From: Lachnospiraceae bacterium
Lineage (GTDB): Bacteria > Bacillota > Clostridia > Lachnospirales > Lachnospiraceae
Length of the DNA: 64,000 nucleotides
Direction of reading: 5' to 3'
Assembly: GCA_910576335.1 (NCBI GenBank)
Contig: CAJTIU010000012.1
Coordinates: 62,001-126,000 of the forward strand
Shown: positions 25,411 to 33,265 of the stretch, in pieces
How positions within the stretch are numbered: the stretch's first letter is position 1
Layout: every line of letters starts with the position of its first letter
The notes under the pieces: generated by a model
The model's database searches: none
Seen by the model: only the letters and a program-made list of their open reading frames with translations
What the model was told of the DNA's origin: nothing
Program-made: the position numbers and the translations under genes

Positions 25411-26457
25411 ATGGCAAAGAGGAGTTTGGCAAGTCAGGTACTAACAAAGCGTAATACTATGCAGAAAGCGGCAAGCAAATCCGAGGATTTCCAAAAGGAG
25501 ATAACGGATGAGACGAATGTAAATGAACTTCCAGATGAAGTTAAAGAAAAAATAAGATATCTGGAAGATTATATGTTGGAGGATGATCCTTATAATCTTG
25601 AAATATACGGTGAATCAGAGGTTGAAATGTTGTCCCGCTCCATGAAGGACTATGGTTTCCAGGGAATTATACTGGCATATCCACATGAAGGAAAATACAG
25701 GATAGAGTCCGGACACCGCAGAAGAGAAGCGGGACGTTTGGCAGGCATAGATAAATATCCGGTTTTAGTTACAGAAGCTCCGAAAGAAGAGTGGGAGAGA
25801 AGGATGCGGCTGTTCCTGGGCAATCTGCATGGCAGAAGGGAAAGGCCGATGATTTTGGCAAGGCTTGCACAGGGGCTTTTTGAAGCCCATGAAATGGAGA
25901 TTAAGTATAAGAAAAAAGAGGGATTAATTAAAGAAGGCGAGATAACGGCAATTAATGAACTGGTTGCCATTGATATGGAGCTGGATATTAAATCTGTTGA
26001 AAAATACAGGGCACTTTTGAAGCTGATACCTGAGCTGCAGACGATGGCAGATTCAGAGGTTTATTCTTGGTCCGGCCTTTCCAGTGCAAGCACATTGAAT
26101 GAAGAGAAGCAAAAAAGACTTGCACAAATGATCCGACAGCAGACAGAAAAAGAAGGGGCAGAAAGCGTGAAGAAGGTTCGGATTCTAGAAATGATCAGTA
26201 ACCTGAAATTAGAGCAGCTTTCATCTGATGTAAAATCTGCTGCTGGAAAAAGTGAGCAGACAGAACAAAAGAATGGCGTTCGTGTCAGACGCAAGAATGG
26301 GACAAAAATTATTATGAAGTGTGCAAAGAGCCTCCATGAGGTGCTAGATACGGAGTCATTAATCAAGGAGAACGAAGTTTCAGTAGTTATAGAAACGCTG
26401 GAAGGTCTGAAAAAGAGTATTGATGAGAAGATTGATGCATTAAAATTGGGAACCTAA
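25411..26457 (+). CDS. parB: ParB-family partition protein
   Basis: 348 residues starting at the base after the parA stop. An N-terminal basic/disordered part (1-50) is followed by the ParB/Srx CTP-binding fold (about 60-125): LSRSMKDYGFQGIILAYP, then YRIESGHRRREAGRLAG, the counterpart of the box-II GERRxxA motif. Next come LGNLHGRRERP and a helical DNA-binding domain (about 135-230). The C-terminal part has a charged linker and an amphipathic dimerisation helix. Its stop codon TAA lies inside a CCTAACGGTTAGG palindrome. With nine such palindromes around it, this is the likely binder. Confidence 0.9.
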   Translation: MAKRSLASQVLTKRNTMQKAASKSEDFQKEITDETNVNELPDEVKEKIRYLEDYMLEDDPYNLEIYGESEVEMLSRSMKDYGFQGIILAYPHEGKYRIESGHRRREAGRLAGIDKYPVLVTEAPKEEWERRMRLFLGNLHGRRERPMILARLAQGLFEAHEMEIKYKKKEGLIKEGEITAINELVAIDMELDIKSVEKYRALLKLIPELQTMADSEVYSWSGLSSASTLNEEKQKRLAQMIRQQTEKEGAESVKKVRILEMISNLKLEQLSSDVKSAAGKSEQTEQKNGVRVRRKNGTKIIMKCAKSLHEVLDTESLIKENEVSVVIETLEGLKKSIDEKIDALKLGT

Positions 26458-26465
26458 CGGTTAGG
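26453..26465. repeat. parS: parS-like palindrome that supplies the parB stop codon
   Basis: CCTAACGGTTAGG: the TAA at 26455-26457 terminates parB in the reading ACC TAA. The same arrangement (ACC TAA) ends the remnant gene at 22664 on the other strand. Confidence 0.75.
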
Positions 26466-26471
26466 GGTTGC

Positions 26472-26498
26472 GAGGATGGGTACACCATCCTCTTTTTT
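26472..26498 (+). terminator. Rho-independent terminator of parAB
   Basis: GAGGATGG (26472-26479), loop GTACA, CCATCCTC (26485-26492), then TTTTTT. A textbook hairpin 14 bases after parB. Confidence 0.9.
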
Positions 26499-26669
26499 AA
26501 ACTGAAAATACTTGGGGTTTTACCTCAAGTACGAGAATGCCATTTAATCCTTTCCTGAAACCAGGATTCCGGCTGCTGGCATATGTGTGGAACGAATCGT
26601 GTGTTTTTTTAAGAGCAACTTATTTTTGTTCATGCCGTAGGACATGTTCGTTAATATTTTTTGTCGGCA

Positions 26670-27489
26670 TCATAGGCAACGATAAAATCTGATATGGCTG
26701 CCGGCACGGCATCCGTTAAGATATTCATCTGTAAGAACGTTGTTGCTATCTTTTGCAGGATAAAATGAGGGGAAATTTTTATACTTATCCTTTTCCTTTC
26801 CTTTGCCATCTTTACCCGGACGGTCTAGACGCGGCCGGATACGGTAAAGCATTCCATCAATATCATAGATAGGAATCATCATTCCAGATTGTCCTGTAAA
26901 GGTCTATTGAAGGTCGGGCTTCTGATAAAAACCAGGAACTCCTATCAAGATTTGGCGATTTTTCAGCAAAAGCTAATAAATTTTGTGCCGTTCCTCCTGG
27001 TCGCTGTAAAATCTTTTTTTTCAGTATATATTTTTGATAAAGACAAGGAACGTATAAAACTATCCTTTATTAACTTATCCGGCCAGGCATCAGATTTTAA
27101 TTTTGCATAATGTTTCTTTGACAATTTAAGCAGATTCATGAAATCTGTATAAATTAAATTCAGATCTGTGCTGGGCAAAGGGGCAGTTCTGCAGTCATCC
27201 AAAGGGGTATGAGTTTTCTGCATGGGGTGATAAGTGTAACCAAAAGGTTTCTCAGCTTCCTGGATTTTTTCTTGATATCCGTATAAAGGTGTGAACTGTC
27301 AGGAAGTTCCTTTATGTAGTATGTCTTGCTGTTGACTGGACTCTGTATTTCGGGAGACTGGATTCTTTGACAGACATAAAGAAGCTGTCCCGGATAAGCG
27401 GAATTGTCCGGGATAAGAATGCTGCACCAACTAGGTTTGCCGCAAATCGGACAGAGTTCTACTTTAGAGACGTTACGAAATGTACCCAT
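26670..27489 (-). pseudogene. Decayed plasmid/ICE primase (DUF3854-type) gene
   Basis: Three minus-strand segments form one primase-like protein. An N-terminal zinc part VELCPICGKPSWCSI and YVCQRI is near 27460-27370. A middle part in another frame includes SKKHYAKLKSDAWPD. The C-terminal part begins IGVPGFYQKP and runs through a nonsense codon replacing the tryptophan of the usual WT-x-x-G-x-SGM block, into GMMIPIYDIDGMLYRIRPRL and NGCRAGSHIRFY. This order (CHC2-like finger, GVPGFY, IPIYD-G-IYRIR-RLD, G-R-G-S-H) is that of toprim-like primases on conjugative elements. At least two frameshifts and one stop. Confidence 0.65.
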
Positions 27490-27647
27490 ATATACCTTCC
27501 ATGGCTTTTAGTCTGCGTCTGCAAATGCAGTCGCAATAAATCTTATCAACCTGTGAGATGATTGCATAATGCAGAAATGGTGGAAGTTGGGCAAAAGCCC
27601 TGGTTCAAGCCTGGCAAAAAGCAAAAAAAATTTATGAAGGTTATATC

Positions 27648-27763
27648 ATGATACAAGCATCAAAAGTTCATTCGTTTCATGCCTGCATGAAAAAGCATGA
27701 TTTTGGGACGCGAAAAATCCGGTGTATCATGTGCGTCAAAATAAATTTTGACGCTTTCATCAT
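27648..27763 (+). mobile_element. MITE-like palindromic element, internally deleted copy
   Basis: 116 bp, inverted relative to the copy at 15535-15732. The outer parts match (ATGATACAAG-CATC, TTTTGGGACGCGAAAAA, TTTTGACGCTTTCATCAT), but about 85 bp of the centre are missing. The two copies enclose an 11.9-kb segment with the origin and par genes. Confidence 0.65.
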
Positions 27764-27949
27764 ATCATAACACTAATACATATTAGGAAGAAAAGATTCA
27801 AAGCGTAAGTGTGCAAAAAAATAGGACGGATTTTCCATAAAAAGTACAAAATAGATTTGGCATGAGAACCTAACAGTTAGGTTCTTTATTTTATCTAAAG
27901 TAAAAGTAATATAGGCGCTCATATCACTCTAACGGTTAGGTTCGCTGGT

Positions 27950-28749
27950 TTATGATTTGCTAGATAGTTTTAGAGAAATCCTGTTGATTTTGCATTTGCC
28001 GGAATCTTTTTCAATTTCAAATTGGTATAATACATCAAATAGAGGCTGAGCAAATACATTTGTATCTAGAATGAAGTAAAGAGGACATAATGATTCTGAA
28101 ATACATGTTTTATCTAGCATATATGATTTGCAAAGCTGAAGATAAACAGGAGGAATATCGGAGATGTTTTCTAACAGAAGTAAAATCATATGATATGGGT
28201 ATTCCTCTTTATGTTGAGTAAGCCAACGGAATAGCAGGCAGTTGCGAAGGATTATATCAGCATAATTATCTCCGTAGTCTTTTCAAAAGAAACAGATGAA
28301 TAGAAGGCGAATGACTGTCCGGGTCAGCTGCATATCGGATATAGGCATCTAGAAGGAAGGAGTGAGCACCAAACTGTTTATGCAGTTTAAAAAAGATTCT
28401 CCTTACAGGATCTCCATAGAATGCCTAAAAATGGATCAGTAGCTGTGAGACCGCCAAGAGTTCAATAATCCGATAAGCCGGCAATGCCTGGCCGGGGGCA
28501 TATGGAATTTCCATAAGGGTAGAAATATAACTGCGCGGTCCGGGAGATAAAGAATATAATCGCAAAGGAGAAACAAACTGGAAAGCAGGATATTCGCCGT
28601 TAGTTTGCATAGAGATGGAATGCTTAAGGAGATTTCCAAGCGGCAGGTCTTAAAACTCGACTTTTGCATGCAATGGTGGAAGCGGGCGGCCATTCTGGGT
28701 TGTGAAAAGCGTGATTTCCTGGAATTGCTTCATTCGTATATCTGTTTCC
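27950..28749 (-). pseudogene. Decayed gene of unknown function
   Basis: A minus-strand frame from ATG 28749 reads MEETDIRMKQFQEITLF, then QNGRPLPPLHAKVEF, SPGPRSYISTLMEIPYAPGQ and RRIFFKLHKQFGAHSFLLD, interrupted by stops near 28650 and 28440 and by several more before 28200. The C-terminal part (ENISDIPPVYLQLCKSYMLD) is in another frame up to 27950. The sequence keeps protein-like composition but is clearly inactivated. No family recognised. Confidence 0.45.
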
Positions 28750-28838
28750 TCCATTAGGTTCTTCTGCGTAAATGTTTTCCTTGAAGAATAGGAGAGTGTG
28801 GGGGAATCTGCAGACAGAGCGGTCTCAGAAACCGTTGA

Positions 28839-29665
28839 CTATTCCTCCACCTCGTCATGGATTCCGGCCATTGCAGAAAATACTTCCATATCTAACAGGG
28901 AAGACCGAATACAAAAATGTGTGCGAAGCCCAAGATCACGCCTTTTAGATATTTTTGAAAAATGCAAAAGCACATGATACAGAGAAAAGAAGGTTTGGCT
29001 GCGGGAGCACACTTACGGGGAAAAGCCAGGCAAAAGACTAGAATATTTCCGGATGATTTTTCGACAAGGATGCCAGCCTGTTGATAATGCCGCAATTTCT
29101 GATGAAGGATGCTTTCGGATTGTGTATTATCATCCTGTTCAGTATAGTATTTTGTGTGAGAGGTAAGGAGAAGCCCGCCACATCTTGGCGGGGCATCTTT
29201 GCCGGGGATGCTGGAGGGTAGGAGCCGCGGCTCCGGAATCCAGAGGACTGGCCGGCTATTGGGGGAAACGATGTAGGCAAAATAAAAATCATTTGTCCGT
29301 ATACGATGGTAAATTTGCTGTGTGCCGGTTGGCAGTCGTCTCTCTAAGGTTATCTGCAGATAATCCAGAAGGGCGGCAGGGAAGAGAGACCTTAACAGGG
29401 CGCGCCCCTTTGGCGTAAGGAAATAATATTTTGATAGGTACTGGTTCGGCAGTCTTTTTGCCTGGACAAGATCGTCATTCTCCAATGCCTTAAGGGAAAG
29501 CCTCCCTGCAGCTTCAGTTTTTCCATGCAGGCGGCAGTAAGCCAGCTGCTGGTAGGTTATTATGCCTGCTTGGGACAGAAGGAAAAGATCCATTTGGTTT
29601 TTGCACAAAGAAAAGAGTCTGGCGCTCTCACACAGGCTCTTCTCAAAATATGTCTTGGATTGCAT
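28839..29665 (-). pseudogene. Frameshifted winged-helix protein (replication-relaxation-like)
   Basis: From ATG 29665 about 220 residues read normally. LFLLSQAGIITYQQLAYC and KALENDDLVQAKRLP, then YYFLTPKGRALL look like the winged helix of replication-relaxation/MobC-type plasmid proteins. After about 28990 the annotated frame turns into a cysteine/phenylalanine-rich tail, whereas the neighbouring frame continues sensibly (KRRDLGLRTHFCIRSSLLDM, ending GIHDEVEE with a stop at 28839-28841). One frameshift therefore explains the data. The family call is tentative. Confidence 0.45.
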
Positions 29666-29913
29666 AATTTCTCCTTTTGATTAAAAATGGTTTTGAGGAA
29701 ATCAGGAAACCTGTCTCCAGGAATTGGTAACCAGATGTTCCCGAAAGGAAATAAACTAAAAAAGTATTTTAAGTATAACAGTAAATAAGGATGCTGGCAA
29801 GTGCTATAATAAAGAATTAGTATCACATATGTACTACGGTATAGTGTATTCTTCATTTGTAAAAAATATGGATAAAATACTATTTTCATAGATAAAAAAA
29901 TAAAGTGTAATAC

Positions 29914-29943
29914 TTATGTATTACGTTGTATTGTAATACATAA
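29914..29943. promoter_or_regulatory. Dyad operator upstream of the ribbon-helix-helix protein
   Basis: TTATGTATTAC (29914-29924) and GTAATACATAA (29933-29943) are perfect 11-bp inverted arms around an 8-bp centre. A further TAATAC half-site lies immediately upstream (about 29908). Multiple half-sites of this kind suit an autoregulating ribbon-helix-helix repressor encoded by the gene at 30031. Confidence 0.6.
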
Positions 29944-30030
29944 GCATAAAAAACATAAACATTATTAAACTTGTGTTATCAGAATTCACGTGTTACAATC
30001 AGATTAAAGAGAATAACGAAGGAGAGTAAC

Positions 30031-30924
30031 ATGGCAGAGACTAAACCTAAATCGTACCGGATAGACGAAGAGACCGCCGAGAGGATACGCCAGATTACGG
30101 AAGAGATCGGGGAAGGACAGCAGGCGGCATTTGCCCGGATGATAGAAGCGTATTCGCTTCAAAAGGCGAAGGTAGTCCTGGTAGATGACAGGGAAAATCT
30201 GGAACAATTTGAGAATTATGCGAGTATTCTGAACCGGATGTATATGGATGCAGTAGAAGGCAAGCATAATATGAAAGAAACGGTCCGGGCGGAGTATGAG
30301 ATCCTTCTCCGGTCAAAAGACGAGACTATCTCGGATCTGCAGGTAAAAAACCGGACGATGGAAGAAATGAAGGACGAAAATTATAAAAGGATCTCAGCGT
30401 TGCGGAAAGAAAATGAGGAGCTTTTAAAAAGAATCCATGAGCAGGAAGCAAAGAATATTGAGCAGCAGGAGGATTTCCGGAGCAAACTGGCTGATAAGGA
30501 TGCATTAAACCAGACATTGAACGAATCTTGCGGCGAATTGCGGAATAGAAATGCCAGTATGGAATCGGCTGTCCGGAAGGCGGAAAGCATATTGGCAGAA
30601 AAAGATGAGCTTGCAGCTTCAAATGCAGAACTTCAAAAACGCATTGAGAATATAACAAAAGAGAAAGAACGTTCACAAAAAGAATTGGAGTTGGAGAAGA
30701 AGCGTGCGCTTATGGAACAGGAAGAGGAGCACAAAAAAGAAATTGCCGTGATGGAAAGCAGATTGGCAGAAGCAGCCCTATCGGGAGAGAGGGAACAGCT
30801 TAAGTTAAAACAGCAGCATGCGGAGGAAATTGAAAAACTAAAAGAAAAAATGCAAGAGAAGGTAGATTCCTACCAGAATAAATATATGGAATTATTAGAG
30901 AGACTTGGAAGTGAAAGTGTATAG
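30031..30924 (+). CDS. Ribbon-helix-helix protein with long coiled coil (KfrA-like plasmid accessory)
   Basis: 297 residues from ATG 30031, GGAGAG eight bases upstream. Residues 5-45 have the beta-helix-helix pattern of ribbon-helix-helix DNA binders (KPKSYRIDEETAERIRQITE). From about 85 to 290 the protein is a nearly uninterrupted charged heptad coiled coil (E/K/Q-rich, few prolines or glycines). DNA-binding head plus long coiled coil is the build of KfrA/TlpA-type plasmid proteins, which form nucleoprotein filaments supporting partition, although those use other DNA-binding heads. A strong dyad precedes it. Intact, unlike the minus-strand genes next to it. Confidence 0.7.
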   Translation: MAETKPKSYRIDEETAERIRQITEEIGEGQQAAFARMIEAYSLQKAKVVLVDDRENLEQFENYASILNRMYMDAVEGKHNMKETVRAEYEILLRSKDETISDLQVKNRTMEEMKDENYKRISALRKENEELLKRIHEQEAKNIEQQEDFRSKLADKDALNQTLNESCGELRNRNASMESAVRKAESILAEKDELAASNAELQKRIENITKEKERSQKELELEKKRALMEQEEEHKKEIAVMESRLAEAALSGEREQLKLKQQHAEEIEKLKEKMQEKVDSYQNKYMELLERLGSESV

Positions 30925-30971
30925 ATAGGAGAATAGCTCTCTGATGTTCAGTAAGGAACTGTAGGGGAATT

Positions 30972-31721
30972 ATGTATAATATTATAATTTGTGATGATGA
31001 CAGAGAGTTTGTCGATTATGTAAAAGGAGTTATCGTAAAGAGCGGAATTGATAAGGGCGAGATTCAGTTTAGTGAATATTATTCAGGTGAAGAGCTTGTG
31101 CAGGGTATCCGGAACAAGAAGAGATGCGATCTGCTGATTCTGGATATGCAGATGGAAAATTTGGATGGCCATGAAACGGCAGCAAGGTTCCGGGAGTTTT
31201 TCCCGAAAAGCATTCTCGTATTCTGTTCCGGCGTGCATATGCCCACAGATGAATCGTTTAAAGCGACACCGTTCCGGTATCTGCTTAAGAGTTATTCTGA
31301 GGAACGGATGATTTTGGAGATGTGCGCAGTAGTCAGGCAGATCAAAGAAAATCAAGAGGTTCCCCGTATTATCGGAAATTATTACCGTAACAGTGTGGCT
31401 CTCGTCCCAGACGATATTTTATATATTGAGAATACAAAGCATGGGAGCAGGATTCATGTCAACGAGGATCAGATAGAGTATTCTTTTGAAAATAAGTTGA
31501 CTACAAGGCAGAAGCTGGGTGAATTGTTTGAGATTTTGCATTCCTTTGGGTTTGCATACGCGCATAATAGTTATATTGTAAACTTGAGGTATGTGGTTAA
31601 GATGTGTTCGGATGGGGAAATGAAATTGAAGGATGGTACAATCCTGACTATTTCCCGTTCCAGGCTGAAAGAATTCCGAAATTCCTTTGCGGAGTGGGTC
31701 AGCCGTAAGTATATGGAGTAA
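30972..31721 (+). CDS. LytTR-type response regulator (AgrA-like)
   Basis: 249 residues: receiver domain with DDD at 8-10 and phosphoacceptor D58 (LLILDMQM), then a LytTR DNA-binding domain (about 140-240: DDILYIENTKHGSRI, HNSYIVNLRYV, ISRSRLKEF). It starts 47 bases after the coiled-coil gene and is followed by its kinase gene five bases beyond the stop. Such pairs usually answer a cyclic peptide, but no agrB- or agrD-like gene is in this window. Confidence 0.88.
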   Translation: MYNIIICDDDREFVDYVKGVIVKSGIDKGEIQFSEYYSGEELVQGIRNKKRCDLLILDMQMENLDGHETAARFREFFPKSILVFCSGVHMPTDESFKATPFRYLLKSYSEERMILEMCAVVRQIKENQEVPRIIGNYYRNSVALVPDDILYIENTKHGSRIHVNEDQIEYSFENKLTTRQKLGELFEILHSFGFAYAHNSYIVNLRYVVKMCSDGEMKLKDGTILTISRSRLKEFRNSFAEWVSRKYME

Positions 31722-31725
31722 TGCT

Positions 31726-33039
31726 ATGAATGGTATGAATCTTATAGATAAATATATTTTACTTGTGTACTGTATTGTCGAGATATACCTTATTTATACA
31801 TTTTTTGATTGCTTTTTTCAAAAGAAGTCTTGGACCCTGGAACGCAAGAATCTTTATCTTATGAACGCAGGGGCCGTGTTCACCTTGTATGCGGTGAATC
31901 TTGTGGGAAAACGGGAACTGAACTTTGCTATGTTCATGGTCATAACTCTGGTTTATGTGATGGCTTTGTTCGCAGGAAAGGCGGGGAGCAGGGTTTTATG
32001 CTATATAGTCGCAAACTCCATTATATTTGCGAGTGAATGTCTGTTTGCAATCATCTTTAACCAGACGAATGAAAAGAATATGCTGATGTCAGGGGTGCAC
32101 CTTGAGATAATATCCTTAAAGCTTTTAACATATATTATTTTTGTACTGGTGGAACAGCTTATCGGAAAATCAAATAAGAAGATGGATAACCATATCTTTA
32201 TTGAATATCTGTGCCTGCCGGTGGCAGGCTTTGGAATCATGGCTGGAATCTTCTACTCTGGTTTTGATTTTGGGGCGGATGTTTATGTAAAGACGCTGAT
32301 AACAGTGTGGTTCAGCCTGCTGTTGATTGGAAATATTCTTGTGTTCCATGCTTTTAACAGGTATTCGGAGGAAATGTACCAAAATGCGGAGAACCAGCTT
32401 CTGATCACAAAGCAACAGGCAGATCTAAAATATTATACGCAGATGGATGAAGTTCAGGGGAACCATAACGAGTTTATCCACAATATGAATCACTACTTGT
32501 CTATGATTCATAATTTTGCCAGGCAAGGCGATTGTAAAAGTATTATGAGGGCTGTGGAAGAGATGAATGGGCATATAGAGGGCAGTGAAACGGAAATATT
32601 CTGCAGCCATCATGTTCTGAACATGATATTATCGGAGAAGAAAGGACAGGCAGATAAGAGCAACATCGAGTTTGATGTCTATGTAGAGCCGGGAGTAAGA
32701 TTAGACATGGTTTCGGATATCGACTTGGTAGCGTTATTGGGAAATTTGCTGGATAATGCACTGCGTGCTGCCAGTGAGTGTCAGGGACGGAAATTCGTGA
32801 AAGTGCATATTTTCATGCAGGATATCGGAGGGTTTTGCATTATCAGGATTGTGAACGGGTATTCAAGGGAAATTGCCATGCATGGGGATATGCTCCTGTC
32901 AACGAAAAATGAAAAGGGGCTGCATGGTCTGGGGATTGGCAGTGTAAGCAAGATAGCGGAAAAGTACGGGGGCTATCTTTCCTGTAAAATGGATAAGGAT
33001 GTGTTTACGGCAATATTATTATTGTCAACGCAGGATTAA
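31726..33039 (+). CDS. GHKL-type sensor histidine kinase (AgrC-like)
   Basis: 437 residues from ATG 31726. Six or seven membrane segments occupy residues 1-210, then a short coiled linker. The dimerisation segment carries histidines in HNEFIHNMNHYLSMI (position of the AgrC RHDMxNHL motif, with arginine replaced). The GHKL ATPase domain (about 315-435) has N-box ALLGNLLDNALRAA and G-box HGLGIGSVSKIA. Upstream in-frame codons overlap the regulator gene and are not needed. Orphan of any peptide gene in this window; it could respond to a peptide made elsewhere in the genome. Confidence 0.85.
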   Translation: MNGMNLIDKYILLVYCIVEIYLIYTFFDCFFQKKSWTLERKNLYLMNAGAVFTLYAVNLVGKRELNFAMFMVITLVYVMALFAGKAGSRVLCYIVANSIIFASECLFAIIFNQTNEKNMLMSGVHLEIISLKLLTYIIFVLVEQLIGKSNKKMDNHIFIEYLCLPVAGFGIMAGIFYSGFDFGADVYVKTLITVWFSLLLIGNILVFHAFNRYSEEMYQNAENQLLITKQQADLKYYTQMDEVQGNHNEFIHNMNHYLSMIHNFARQGDCKSIMRAVEEMNGHIEGSETEIFCSHHVLNMILSEKKGQADKSNIEFDVYVEPGVRLDMVSDIDLVALLGNLLDNALRAASECQGRKFVKVHIFMQDIGGFCIIRIVNGYSREIAMHGDMLLSTKNEKGLHGLGIGSVSKIAEKYGGYLSCKMDKDVFTAILLLSTQD

Positions 33040-33265
33040 AAGGATATAAGTGAGGTGTCTGATAGCAGAATAGACAGGGAAGGTTTATTTTGTAATCAGG
33101 CATTTTATGTTAAAAAGGTTAATTAGCCCTGTATAGACAATGCTTGAACCAACTTGTTCGAATAACTATACTTAATATAAGGATTTGCAGCAGAATCAGA
33201 AAAAAATAATTTTTTTTGTCACACAGATAAGGAAGAGTTGTCTAATTTAGTAGGAGGTAAAATCT

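Larger units (their letters stand above)
22650..27940. repeat. Nine copies of the palindrome CCTAACNGTTAGG, candidate parS/centromere
   Basis: Exact or near-exact copies: 22650-22662, 23043-23055, 23079-23091, 23717-23729, 24108-24120, 24527-24539, 26453-26465, 27869-27881 and 27928-27940 (first base changed). The middle base varies as required for an odd palindrome, and flanking A/T often extends it to AACCTAAC-N-GTTAGGTT. None was seen in the rest of the window. They surround parA-parB, and the sequence is unrelated to chromosomal parS (TGTTTCACGTGAAACA), so they are probably the specific sites of the ParB encoded here. Confidence 0.8.

Noticed and set aside
27560-27620. GGTTCAAGCC looked like a tRNA T-loop
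   Set aside because: No matching T-stem, anticodon arm or acceptor stem can be drawn around it.
33055-33126. 23-codon GTG frame after the Agr-like kinase (possible signal peptide gene)
   Set aside because: RBS spacing is poor and the peptide has no AgrD-like pattern (no amphipathic leader, no conserved C/S-x4 ring with acidic tail).
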